Assembly: GCF_028009165.1 (NCBI RefSeq)
Contig: NC_079243.1
Location: 4,030,001 to 4,094,000 of the forward strand
DNA: 64,000 nt
Reading direction: 5' to 3'
Source: Akanthomyces muscarius
Taxonomy: Eukaryota > Ascomycota > Sordariomycetes > Hypocreales > Cordycipitaceae
Within the stretch, counting starts at the first letter, position 1. Each line of letters opens with the position of its first letter. Below the pieces are notes generated by a model. That model was not told the origin of the DNA and did not search any database. It saw nothing but the letters and a program-made list of their open reading frames with translations. Positions 46,007 to 57,729 of the stretch are shown here, one piece after another. The translations under genes and the position numbers were made by a program.

Positions 46007-47435
46007 ATGCATTCTCGCCTTACTAGCCTCCTTGTCCTCACTACCGCGCTGCCGGCGGCGCGAGCCGTGCTGGTGACCGAAAATTCGCCATGTCAGATCA
46101 AGTGCGGCAACGTGCTCGAATCCACGTCGCAGTCTGATATAGCATGCGGCGACAACGGTTTCGGCGCTGGCGACAGCCAAATCTTCAAGGGATGCGTCCA
46201 GTGCGAAATCAACAGCCATTTCGTCGGTCCCAAAAACGAGACTGATGTCACTGCGGCGCTGTGTATGTCACAAAAATGGCAGGACCAAGCCTCCGCATTG
46301 AACTAACCCGATTTGCTGCAGACAATATGCGATACACACTTTCATCATGCCTTTTTGGTATTCCTGGGAAAGATCATATGCTCAATAGTAATCCTTGTGT
46401 TACAAGGTAAGAAGTTTTGTTCTTGGCATCATCGCAAACTCTTGCTAAATCTTACGCAGCAAGGCTTGCGCGAACTTCATGAACGCGACTATCTTCGACA
46501 AAGTGTCCGCCAAAGATCGTGGCTACGAATACTGTGACTTGTGGCCTTCTGACAACGACATTGATTTCAAGGGTTGCCGGGACTGCCTAGCGGCAGATCA
46601 TCATGTCTTGGCCAATTGTATGTCATCATATCTGCTGCGCATTGGCCCGCTCATTACTGACCTGTATCCAGTTGTGTCGATGCTTCATGCCGGCTGCCTT
46701 CAAAAGCCAGAGCAGGGAGTTTCGGTTGGTGTTAATGGCGATCCCTTTTCCGCAACCACTCTCACCATTACTTCTCCAACACCTATAGCAACCGTTGACC
46801 CCGCTTGGTTTGATAACGGTCCCCTCAACCTGAATGCCAAGGTGGGCATTGCTGTGGGCGGATTTGTGCTCCTCCTAATCCTTGCGGGCATTTTTATCGT
46901 CTGGAATGGAAAGAGAAGACGCAGGGCCTATCTTCGCAAGCTAGAGGCAATCTATACGACAAACAAAGGCTGGCCAGCACCCCAAAGTCCCACTGGCGGC
47001 ATGCTCGAGACACCCGTGAGCCAGCGGCCTCTGAACAGTGGCTGGGGCGACTCGCCTATGACTGATCAGCCTGATAAGCCGTTCCCGCGCTACGTCTCAC
47101 CGTACTCGTCCCAGTACAATAGCCCGATAAGTGCTACCGACATGACCTCGATGCCCTGGCCTAGCGCTGCGCTGCCGCGGGACCATCAAATTGGCGTGGC
47201 TCATGGGGGTGACAGTAGCGGGAACTCCTGGGATGAAGATAAGGGCAAAGGCGCAGCTGAGTCCTATGAGCTGTACGACGTTACTGGCAGTGGCAGTGGC
47301 AGCGACGGATCCAAGGCTCATCATTTTACGCATGATGCTCCTGTGCTGAGCCACCCAGGGCATGGCCGGAACTCTGCCAGCCCTACGCAACGCTCTTTGA
47401 ACGAGCAAGATTTCAGAAACGGGAATGCTATATGA
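46007..47435 (+). CDS. 12-Cys single-pass membrane protein, copy 2
   Basis: Four exons (46007-46262, 46322-46406, 46460-46617, 46672-47435) encode 420 residues. It has a signal peptide (MHSRLTSLLVLTTALPAARA) and a twelve-cysteine ectodomain with CxxC pairs GCVQC and GCRDC. One membrane span follows (VGIAVGGFVLLLILAGIFIVW), then a basic stop-transfer (GKRRRR) and a shorter disordered tail of about 180 residues. Introns 1 and 3 match the two intron sites of copies 1 and 3 in position and phase. Intron 2 (46407-46459) is extra and splits a Ser codon before KACANFMN. The ectodomain is the most diverged in sequence, but cysteine number and order are kept. The ATG at 46007 was preferred to an in-frame GTG at 45995. 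Confidence 0.8.
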
Positions 47436-47931
47436 GTTCTCCCTGGCGGTCACTCTAAGCATTGAAAATTATACGATACCTTTCTGTTTGACAAATTTTT
47501 GTACGGTTGGAAAGCCCACGCTCCGCCGCGACCGGAGTTTTGGGAGTATTCACCTGTAGCATAGAGCTCAAGAAGTAATTCACATGGCGTCGATTGCTTG
47601 TTATATTTATTATTTTAATTATGTTGCAGTATTTGAACATTAATCAGCGGACTACACGATTATCTGTCTGCAAGCTGCCAACTGATGTGGCTAGTGGCTG
47701 TGGCTGACCGCGCCACCTTTCTGGAACAAGACTAGCGCCTAGATACCAGCCACACATGCGCCGGCCAATGTCCCCACAAAGGCAGAGAAAAAAAAAATTT
47801 GGACACTGGCTATCCATCTAAATCACCAAAACGCAGAGACAGGCAAAAATCATCACCGTCGCCTCCTCGTCTCACGTTTTGCCCTGCAGCGATACTCGAC
47901 CGATAGAACCCTTCCGAATCACACATTCAAA
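47436..47931. promoter_or_regulatory. CBF5 promoter region
   Basis: No gene. An A-run/T element (AAAAAAAAAATTTGG, near 47789-47803) lies about 135 nt before the CBF5 ATG. It resembles the A/T-rich element found before fungal rRNA-processing genes. Confidence 0.35.
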
Positions 47932-49499
47932 ATGGGCAAGGAAGTTGTGGCCACCAAGAAGGCCGAGGAGGACTACTCCATCAAGCCCCAGGCGGTCACG
48001 CCTTCGCTTGACACCAGCAACTGGCCTCTGCTGCTCAAGAACTACGACAAGCGTGAGTAGATGGCGCCCGAAAAGTGTGCGATTTCGGATCAAGGCATGT
48101 TTTACTAACTCAATGGCAGTTCTTGTTCGCACCGGTCACTTCACCCCGATCCCCAATGGCTGCTCGCCTCTGAAGCGCGACATCAAGTCCTACATTAGCT
48201 CCGGCGTCATTAACCTGGACAAGCCCTCCAACCCTTCCTCCCACGAAGTCGTTGCCTGGGTTAAGCGTATCCTGCGGTTAGTAGCGACGTCTTTCATCAA
48301 GGCAAAACATTCGCTAAATAATTTTGGTTGTTAGATGCGAAAAGACTGGTCACAGCGGCACCCTTGACCCCAAGGTCACGGGCTGCCTGATTGTCTGCGT
48401 TGACCGCGCCACCCGTCTTGTCAAGTCCCAGCAGGGTGCCGGTAAGGAGTACGTTGCCGTTATTCGCCTGCACGACAAGCTCCCCGGCGGCCAGGCCCAG
48501 TTTGCGCGCGCCCTCGAGACGCTCACGGGTGCCCTCTTCCAGCGCCCGCCCCTGATTTCGGCCGTCAAGCGCCAGCTGCGTATCCGAACCATCCACGAGA
48601 GCAAGCTCATCGAGTTCGACAACGACCGCCACCTGGGCGTCTTCTGGGTCAGCTGCGAGGCCGGTACTTACATCCGTACCCTGTGCGTGCACCTGGGCCT
48701 TCTGCTCGGCGTCGGCGGCCACATGCAGGAGCTGCGCCGTGTCCGCTCCGGCGCCATGGACGAGGGCAAGCAGCTCGTCACCCTCCACGACGTGCTCGAC
48801 GCGCAGTGGACCCACGACAACACCCGTGACGAGTCGTACCTCCGCAAGGTCATCTCGCCCCTCGAGACGCTCCTCACCTCGTACAAGCGCCTGGTCGTCA
48901 AGGACAGCGCCGTCAACGCCGTCTGCTACGGCGCCAAGCTGATGCTGCCCGGCCTGCTGCGCTACGAGGCCGGCATCGAGCACCACGAGGAGATTGTGCT
49001 CATGACCACCAAGGGCGAGGCCATTGCGCTCGCCTACGCGCAAATGTCGACGGTCGAGATGTCGACCTGCGACCACGGCGTCGTCGCCAAGGTCAAGCGC
49101 TGCATCATGGAGCGCGACCTGTACCCCCGCCGCTGGGGTCTCGGCCCCGTCGCCCAGGAGAAGAAGAAGCTCAAGGCCGACGGCAAGCTGGACAAGTTTG
49201 GCCGCCCCAACGATGCCACCCCCGCCAAGTGGACGTCCGAGTACAAGGACTTTGGCGCCACTGATGCTACCGCCGCCGCCGCCGCCGCTGCTCCCGCCCC
49301 CGTTGCCACGCCCCAAAAGGCCGACAAGATGGACATTGCCGAGACGCCAGCCACCGAGGACGGCGACAAGAAGAAGCGCAAGAAGCACGACGGCGAGACC
49401 TCTGAGGAGAAGGCGGAGCGCAAGCGCAGAAAGGCCGAGAAGAAGGCTGCCAAGGCGGCCAAGAAGGCCAAGGACGACTCTGACGAGGACAGCGATTAG
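47932..49499 (+). CDS. cbf5: Cbf5/dyskerin H/ACA snoRNP pseudouridine synthase
   Basis: Three exons (47932-48052, 48120-48276, 48335-49499) encode 480 residues. The splices restore [17 protein letters not shown] and [21 protein letters not shown]; the latter contains the TruB catalytic aspartate (HSGTLDP). The dyskerin-like N-terminus, TruB domain and PUA domain ([24 protein letters not shown]) are in order. A long Lys/Glu-rich C-terminus ([20 protein letters not shown]) follows, as in the yeast protein. Cbf5 converts uridine to pseudouridine in rRNA and snRNA, guided by H/ACA RNAs with Nop10, Nhp2 and Gar1, in the nucleolus. The second donor, GTTAGT, is slightly unusual. Strong G/C bias at third positions suggests high expression. 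Confidence 0.97.
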
Positions 49500-51032
49500 A
49501 AGCCTCTTCCGTGCAAGCCAGGTGAATGAGGGGTGGTGTGTGCGCGTGTGTGTTGCTGCTGTCCGCTATCTACTTGGAGAATGTTTTTGGTAACAAGTTG
49601 CGCAATTGGCTTACATGGTGATGTTGTGTTTATACGGAGATGATGGTTGCTGTAAACATTTAAAGTCTCTTTTGACTGCGGCAAAAAACGGCGTTTTGGT
49701 AATGTTTCTAGGCAGGAATTTCATTATATCTCGAGTTTTACCATGCATTTACAACTGTGATGTCAGTCTAAAGTCTTCATAGCTGCTGGTCTCCAGACAG
49801 GGGCGCCTTGGGGGCTGTGTCGTCGTCGTCCGAAACATGAACGCCCTGGGGGCCCTGGCGAGACTGATAGAGAGAGATGAGAGATCTGATTGAGCATTCG
49901 AACGCCAAGGGCCTCCACAGTAGGTCGCAGAAGGATATCTACCTTGGCGATGGAGGGGCGATTTACTTGGGATGTTTTTTTTTTGCAGGGCCGTTTTGTT
50001 TCCCGTACATTGCGGAGAGAGAGTTGGGCTGATGTCTGTCTGTGTGTGGACAGCCGTCTGTAGCCTCGGCGGCTAGATCCCTCTCTCTACTCATGTCAAA
50101 AGTGAGGCAGGCATCCATTCCGTCCCCAGCTTGCAGGGTTAACCGGAGCCGACCGTGTTGCACTGCCCTTTCAACAAAATTTGTGCTCTTGTCATTATTT
50201 CTCCGTGGTAATCCACAGCCGTGATCCAATATTTGACAAGTAGTGGACAAGCCATAAAGGTGACTGCAGCGTGTCTTTGGCATCTGGTTGGCTGGAGCTG
50301 TAAGCGCCCACGCTTGTGCAAGCCTTTCTCCTCCTGCACCACCCACCCACCACGACTACCACCACACATGGTTTCCAGCTCTCGACAGGGCCAGCCAGCC
50401 AGAAGCCAACTTTTGGCGCCCGTTTCTTGATGGCTTGCATGGGCGCGGGAGAGTCATCACTGTCCTAGCAGCGCGGCGTTCATCGGCGCGGCCTTGTTCT
50501 TGGCTAGACCGCCGTCTGCAATCCTGGCAAGAGACGAAATATACCCACAGTTGCAGAGGAACTGCCCAGCCCACACTTCAGCATTTGGCGGCGGGATTGT
50601 AATTGTACACACCCGATGCGACGCGGGAGAGGTGGAAAGTGGGCGCCTGCAGAAATTAGTCGGACTGCAGAATGGGCTTTTGGTGTGTGGCGGGCTCGGG
50701 AACCCGGGAAAGGTCAGCACAGAGACTTGTCACGCAACCCGCTGGGGGCGGCGTGGTAGGACTGCGGCAGGATATATACTACCAACTCGGGCGCCATGCC
50801 CTTGTTCTCGAAGTCTTGGTTTTCTCTGATCTGGCTTTATTCTATCCAAGAAACAGCGGTGCTGTTCCCCTTCTTCGCTTCCTTTCACGAGTACTGAGTA
50901 CTTGATTGTATATCTGTGAACCCCAACAAAACAAAGTGGCTGGAACACTTTTGTCATTACTCTATTCACCTTGAGAAACCTTTAAAGTAGCACATCAGCT
51001 GGGTGTGCGTGTGCGCGTTTGAGAAATACACA
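49500..51032. promoter_or_regulatory. Spacer between CBF5 and cysteine-rich copy 3
   Basis: Apart from a doubtful minus-strand coding fragment at 49777-49943, nothing is recognised. A TATA-like ATATATAC is at 50771-50778, about 255 nt before the next gene's ATG. T runs occur at 49974-49984. Confidence 0.35.
49777..49943 (-). other. Possible terminal exons of an unrecognised small gene
   Basis: The minus strand at 49863-49777 reads SRQGPQGVHVSDDDD, then TAPKAPLSGDQQL and a stop. It follows a good pyrimidine-rich acceptor (CTCTCTCTATCAG). A GTAGAT donor at 49942 would join it in phase to a segment ending VNRPSIAK. No start codon or upstream exon could be assembled, and a ten-A run lies upstream. 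The acidic, protein-like tail suggests a real small gene whose 5' part I cannot see; it may also be chance. Confidence 0.25.
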
Positions 51033-52197
51033 ATGCCCCTCGGCACAGTGAAGAGCTGGGCCTTGCTCCTGGCCGCCCTCCTGTCATCAACGACCATCAC
51101 CACAGCGCTGCAAGTCACGCCCGACTCGCCCTGCGCGTCGCTCTGTCTCGATCCCGCTGGCTCTGCGGATCCCAGCACGCCGAATATCCACGAGGATGAT
51201 ATCGTCTGCTCCAACAGGGACTATGCGGGCGAAAAGGGCCAAAGGTTCCAGGGCTGCATGAACTGCCTGCAAAACAGCACCTACTCGCAAGGCTCCCAAA
51301 ACGACCAGGCCTGGTTCATGTGTAAGCTTCTCTCTCCCCACGTCCGTCGACTTCTTGGGCAAAGCTGACCTGAGCGAAACTAGACAACCTTCAGTATGCA
51401 TTCGCGCACTGCGTCTTTGGATACCCCAACGGCACCGGCATCGGCTCCTACCCGTGCATGACGAGCGAGGCCTGCGGTCCGCTCAAGAGCACCGTCAGCA
51501 ACACCCTCGCCAACAACACCGGCACCGATTCCTTTGCCTACTGCCGCTACAAGGGCGGCTCGACCTTTGGCGACACCTTTGGCAAGTGTCTCGACTGCAT
51601 GGGTCCCGACACCGAGCACGGCTACGTGACCAACTGTACGTTCTCTCCCCCCTTCCTCCTATCCTCTCATGGATCTGATGCTGACATTTATATAGACTTT
51701 GTCGCTCTGGAGGCGGGCTGCGAGCAGCGTCCCACGGCCCATGGCCACATCGCCCTCAACGACACCCTCTTCGCCAACCGCACCATTGGCATCCTCAACC
51801 TCAACTCGACGCCCAAAACCCAGAAAACCGGCCTCTCCACCGGCGCCCTCATCGCCATCATCGTCGTCAGCGTCATCGTCGGGCTCCTGCTCATCGGCGG
51901 CTGCGTCTTCCTGCACATCCGCCGGCGCCGGAACCGCTATAACAAGTCGGCCCTCGAGTACGCCGCCTCGCGGCACCTCCGCGGCGCCTCGTCCATGGAC
52001 TTCCAGTGCGCCACGCACGTCAACCCCTTCAGCCCTGGCTTCCGCAACAACAACAGCAGCAGCCAGGACATGCAGTATGCCGGGGGGTTCCGCGAGTACG
52101 ACGACAACGGCTCCGTGGAGGTGCACACGGCGACGGCCGTCAACCTCCACCACCACAGAGGCGGCAGCAGCGTCGACGAAAAGGGCATGCCCATCGT

Positions 52198-52228
<31 letters not shown>

Positions 52229-52672
52229 CAGGAGGAACAGCCGTACACTGACGCGCTGCGCTCGCACCCGCCCGCCGGCCCGGTCAGGAACTTTTCCCAC
52301 AAGCAGCAGCAGCAGCCCTCCAGCATTGACACGTCGAGCGGCCTCGCCAGGCCCGAAAAAGCCATGACGTCGCCGATGCCCTACTCCCCAGACAGCTACA
52401 TGACGCCCTCGTCGACAACGTCGGCGACGCCGTTCCTCGCCGCGGGGCAAAACTCGGCGTTCTCGCCAACGTCGCCGCGCATGGTGCCGGCGGCGGCGTT
52501 TTCGCCGCACACGAGCTCGCCGCTGGTGAAGCAGCAGCCGTGGGAGGAGACCGGTGCGCATGGCGGTGGTGGCGGAGGCCTGCTCCGGTCCAAGGCGAGC
52601 AAGGCGGACGTGAATGCGCCGGTGGCGGCGAGGCAGCTCCAAACCAAGTTTCCGCCGCCGCCGAAGCGGTAG
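51033..52672 (+). CDS. 12-Cys single-pass membrane protein, copy 3
   Basis: Three exons (51033-51321, 51384-51635, 51696-52672) encode 505 residues. The signal peptide ends near residue 26 (TTALQVTPDSPC); ALQVTPxSxC is shared with copy 1. The ectodomain has twelve cysteines with CxxC pairs GCMNC and KCLDC, and several N-glycosylation sites (NNT, NST, NRT). One span (LIAIIVVSVIVGLLLIGGCVFL) leads to a basic RRRRNR and a disordered tail of about 250 residues with Ala, Gln and Ser runs. Both introns are phase 1 at the same sites as copy 1. Copies 1 and 3 are closer to each other than to copy 2. The role is unknown. Confidence 0.82.
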
Positions 52673-53319
52673 AGTTGCTGAGGATGGAGTGGAGGCGTTC
52701 TTTGGGGGATGTTTTTATCTTGTTTTTGCCTGGGGCCAGGTTCTATTCTGGGAAGAGGTGTTCAGAAAGAATCTTCTGAACTTGTATATATCCACTGATG
52801 GCGCGATGGCAACTGTCGCTCTTTAATACCATTCACCTTTATACCCAGCGTTATGCCCAATGCTACAAACAATCACTTGTCCAAGTCCAAAAAGTAGTGA
52901 GGGGTGGCGTCATCTCGACACCGAGTCGTAAAGATTTGTAATTATCCATCATCATCACCCAGTCTCCCCCTTCCCCCCTCTGAGTTCTATTTACTACGTG
53001 GTCTTGTATATACAAAATTGGTGTTTCATGATGTCTGTATTTCCTCGCTTTTCTTTCCCATGACCCGAACCCAGTCCTTTTCCAACGAGCCAGATGTCGC
53101 CACACTCTGTTCGAGACACGATAGACCCTCCCTCGTACCATTGTAGGCCATCCTTTCCTCCATGGGTATTTTCTACTTGCCGTGTTAAAAAAAGCTTCAC
53201 GCTGTCCCGCAAAACCAAACAAACGAAAAAGAAAGAATAAAAGCGCCGTTTTAAACCAAGTCCTGCTGAATGCAAACCGCAGAGACATCCCAGCAGCAAG
53301 CACAGTCTCCGACGAGTTT
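52673..53319. other. Convergent 3' intergenic region
   Basis: This lies between cysteine-rich copy 3 and SAC3, which converge. No gene is seen. Confidence 0.4.
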
Positions 53320-56300
53320 TCAAACAATACTGCCAGACGCCACGCTCATGCTGTCATCCAGCGGGGTGCCGTCTCTGCTCGAAATTTCAGCATGCAGGCG
53401 CTCGTTTTGCGATCTGAACCACAGCGTCCCCTCCTCCATTTCTTCTCGCAGGGCTCGCAGCTCGTTGACCAGATCCCTAGTCGATACATCGCTCATGACG
53501 CGCTTGTGGTTGTTTGACGGTGGTCCGTCGTCCACCTCCATCGATCCGGTGCTCGCCTCGCTCACGCGCTTCCTCTTGTTGCCGACATGATCCTCAAGTA
53601 CTGCTGCCGAGGGAATCGCGCCGTCATTGGTGCCTAAAAAGGCAGGCAGCGGCGGAATGCTGCCAATCGAGGGGCGCCGGGATGCCAAACTCGTGAATGA
53701 TGGGCGTCGGGACGTCATACTCGTAATCGAAGGACGCCGGGATGGTACACTCGTAATTGAAGAGGCTCTCTGTGATGACCGGTTGAATCGTCGATCATTC
53801 ATGAGACTCTCTGGTACTGCCGTGCCGTCAGGGAGCTGGACGATGCCCATAGCTTTGAGTCGCCATCGCTCCGAAACTTTGCTGCTTCGCACGCTTTCTG
53901 GCCTCGATTCTTCACTAGAGGCAATGGAAGGCAGAGAGCGGCGAAAGTGTCCTGTGCTGTCACCAAGAAGTTCTTCTCGGAGCGCCCTAGTCTTGGAGCC
54001 TCCTCTCGACATGGAGCTTGACCGTGATCGTGTTGGAGAGGACGTGCCACTTTGCGGCATGGACAGATTAAAGTGCCGCCCAATGGCGGCCGCAGAGTCC
54101 CTAGCCTTGCTGACATCCATGGTGGAGGATCGGTTTGGAGGTGGGATGCTGCGCTTCCTGGCTTGCTTGACTTGGCTCTTGCGGAAGCCCTCCATGAGGG
54201 CTTGCTCGCGATGCGCCTTGGGAATCGGCGGTACCTCGGGTCTGGACTTCGGTATAGCTTGCGGTATACTTGAAGCCATTTGCCGAGCCCGATGGAAGTT
54301 CCTAAGCTGATCCCGTCCGCTCCGACGTAAGAACTTCAGTCGCTTTTCTCTTGCGTGAGTTTTCCACCGGTAAAAGTATCGCACGGACAAGGAACGCTTT
54401 CGGAAGTTGTCTGCAATGGCATTATCCCGTGTCTCTTCCTCGTGTCGGCGCTTCTCCTCCTCCTTTTGGTGCCAGTCCAGAAAAACTGGCGCGAGCAGTT
54501 CGTTCAACCAGAACTGCTGAAACTCGGCCATTAATCCAGCGTCACCGACCACAATCCATTTGGTAAAGTCTAGCAATCGATCGCGTTTGGGTTGTGGGAG
54601 CTTTGGCAGCTCTACTGGGGGAGCTGTAGCAGGCGAGGCAACAGTAGGCGGGACTGCACTACCAAGAAATGCTGGAGGCTTCGATGGAGGGCTAAATGAA
54701 TGGAGCACTGAGTTTGATTTGCTCGTGGGCACCGGCACATTTGACTCTGTCGGCGGTTTTGTGAATGCCGGTTGTGTGAGCGCAGGTGAGCCGGGTGGTG
54801 TTAAGCTCTTTGCTGATTCGGCTGCTTCTGTCGATTGAGGCTGCGCTGAGAAGCCGGAAAAAGCGGGCAGAGCCTTCTGTATCGTATCAGACGTTGCAGT
54901 CGGAGCCTTTTGCGCCCCAAAATTAAATCCGCCGAAGGCGGGGGCAGCAGGAGTAGAGAAAGCATTGTGGGGTGTTGATGATGAAGATGCACCAGTCGGC
55001 GGCTCTGCGGCCTTTGGCTTGAAGCCAGAGACGGCAGGCAAAGAAGCACTCGGCGTGGTAGAAGATATCGTAGTCGGAGGCTCTGAAGTGCCTGCGTTGG
55101 AGCCAATGAGACCGAAGGAAGTCTTTGCAGCTGGGGCAGTTTGTCCGTCACCAAAAGGATGGGTCTCCTTGGTCGCCGGCTCACTGGACGACGTTTGTAA
55201 AGGCAGAGCCTTGGCAAATGGGCTGTTTTGCGCAGTAACTCCAAAGCTTGGTGTTGGAGCCGCTGTACTGGGGTTTTGGATGCCAAATGGTGGCGTTGGA
55301 CGTTGCGCTGTTGATGCAGGCTTTATTTCTTGCGAGAAGAAATTTGACTTGGCTTGGCCAGCTGCAGCCGGTGCTGAGATTTGTTAGTTATTGGATAATT
55401 TTGGAGTATAATTTTGTTCGAACCTTGTGTCAAGGGATTGCTCAGGGCACCTCCGTTTGTTGTCGGTTGGCCAAAACCCCCGAACGGGTTATGGAGAGGT
55501 GGAGGGGGCATGATCGATGGTGGCTTGGCAGGTTCATCTTGTACGAAGAGGCTGCCCTCCTGCGCAAGCGAAGCCTCCTTATGCGCGGCAGTAGCAGCAT
55601 CAGCATACACAGTTTTGTGTACAACTTCGGGCAGAGACCGCGAACCACGCTTATCCTCCACTAGCGCTTGCGAGAATTGATGTTGGAGTCGGGGATGTGG
55701 CAAAGTCGAAGAATTGTAAAGCACGGCGCAGCTTAGATTCCGATCTGCCGGGTTCTGCTGGCTGGGCTGAAACTCAACATCATGAAGCTCAGCAAACTCA
55801 ATGGCTTGTTGAACCGTATCGAATTGCAGATACTTGTTCAAGGCGGCTGCCGTGACATCGCGCGACGGCTCTCTCGGCCGTGCAAGGGCTCTCTTTATAC
55901 TCCCCAGGATAGAGCGACGCAGCTGTGGGAAATGGCATTCCGCAAAGCAAGCCATGGTGTACGAAACCGTTTTGTCTTGCACAATGCGGAAATAGGTTTG
56001 GTGAGCACCACCCGCGGCGAGGGACGGGCCACCCAGGAGCGGGCCGTGGAAATCCGACGTATTTTGTAGGGCTTCGACCAGCGAAACCGCTGTCCTGATG
56101 ACATCGCAATCTCCGTATAAGCTCGGCCGCCACTGTCGTTGCACCATTTCAAGAACATTGGGGTCGTTGGCATGAAACACCACGTAGTATGCCCGAAACT
56201 CGGCTTCGTTTTCGCAAGGGGAGCCTTGTGCGTAACAATCGTCGTATATGTCGCGTAACGTCAGAAGAGCTTTGCTCAGCTGCTCAAGTTCTTGCTGCTC

Positions 56301-57350
56301 GACAAAGTCCTCGGGAGCTTTGCCGCTTTGAGAAAGCAAGTGCAGGGCTGTGACGTGGAAGCGTGCAATGTCTTCCAGTACAGATGCTTGTATCTTCATT
56401 TCCTCGACGCCGAGTGTTGAGAAGAAGGTGAAATCCCGTCGAATCGCACGTGTTCGGTCCCAGAGATAGCCGTGCAACGTGGGCAGATTTTCATCGTTAC
56501 GCAACAAGTCATCCACGAGATAATCGAGCGTTTTTCGCAAAGTCGGTACAGAAAGGACGTCCATCGGTAAAGGCGCTTCTTGGCCGGCAGCGGAGCGCGC
56601 TAGCTTTTTGACCATGCGCGTCGTGCTCGCAAACGTCGTTTGAGGGTCTTTCTCCGGTGTCGGAATATCGAGCTCTGTGATTCTCGTGATTTTCTCGTAC
56701 TCGGGGCACATGTCCTCACAGATACCTTTGAAGTCGATGGCTTCTCGCAATGCCTTTCGTTTCGTAGGGTCGTCGATCAGTCCTGCGCGGGTGAGAGAAG
56801 CTCGCACTTTGCTTCTATAGTCTTCGTATTGTTCGCGGAATTTGGCCATTTGCGCTTTGTGCTGAGGGTCGCCCGGCTGCGAAGGCCATGCTGGTGGTGC
56901 TATGCCATCTTGTCGCAGCTGTTCGTAGATTCTTCTGGCATGGGGATCGTTCGAGCTGGGCAGCTCCCCATTTCCCTTTGGCGCGCTGGAAAAGGCCGGC
57001 GCAGGTGTTGAAGTTAATTTAGCCTGGGGTTTTGTGAATACCTCTGGCTTGCCGCCGTACGGGCTGGAGGAGGGCTGCGACCCATTTGTTTGCTGCCCCC
57101 ATGCTGGCTTTGATGTCTGTTTGCCTTCATTGGCGGCTGTCGCTAACGGCGTGGAAGCAAAGGGGTTCGACGCGCCGTTGACACTGCTAGAGCTTGCCGT
57201 GTTCTGAGCAAATGGATTTGAGGACTTCGGTTTCGCTCCGAAAGCAGAGGTGCCGCTGCCATCTTGGCCGAAAGGATTCGTCTTTGGCGCGAAGGGGTTG
57301 GAGGCGGCTGGTGTCGAGCTCTGCGTCGACGTGCCAAATGGCGAAAACAT
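53320..57350 (-). CDS. sac3: SAC3/GANP nuclear mRNA export factor (TREX-2)
   Basis: Two exons (57350-55424, 55373-53320) encode 1326 residues, close to yeast Sac3. The N-terminal ~130 residues are FG-nucleoporin-like (SNPFAPKTNPFGQ). The SAC3/GANP domain runs from about residue 205 (FKGICEDMCPEYEKITR) to about 530, with DYLVDDLLRND and YLWDRTRAIRRDF typical of the family. The intron uses a GTTCGA donor and keeps frame into another FG-like linker. Near residue 890 a basic, aromatic segment (RYFYRWKTHAREKRLKFLRR) resembles the region that binds Sus1 and centrin Cdc31. The tail holds RRPS-containing decapeptide repeats and a final coiled stretch (VNELRALREEMEE). TREX-2 docks active genes and mRNPs at the nuclear pore; the window also has the pore protein Pom34. 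Confidence 0.93.
53665..53765 (-). repeat. 30-bp coding repeats (SRRPS units) in SAC3
   Basis: Three successive 30-bp units encode ten-residue repeats with the core S-R-R-P-S, flanked by Ser/Thr. Each core fits the R-R-x-S consensus of protein kinase A. Confidence 0.85.
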
Positions 57351-57729
57351 TTGGCCGACGATGCAGCCGGCGTCGCATTCACCTACGCAATCGCCTGCAC
57401 ATGGAGAGGAGATTCCAAAGGTCCTGCTACTGCGTTGGCATGAGATGGCTGGGAACTCGTGATGGTTGATCGCGGTTAATGGAGGCGCCAGAAGCTACCC
57501 ACTAAAAACATCGATACCCAGCCCACTGTATATATTCTAGGCCAGAGCCTCACGTGACGCTCTATCTTCGACGGTGCAACGTCGCACCTCATGCGCAAAC
57601 AAAACGAAATCAATATATTGATTCATTGTGATACGGATTGGCGAACAGGAATCCATTACGGTTCAAGTATCACAATTGTGCGTGGGCGGGATGTTGTGTC
57701 ATGGGTACTCGTTCGTATGTGCATCTAGT
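57351..57729. promoter_or_regulatory. SAC3 upstream region / LTV1 3' flank
   Basis: Under 400 nt separate the SAC3 start and the LTV1 stop, both on the minus strand. No distinct element is seen. Confidence 0.35.
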
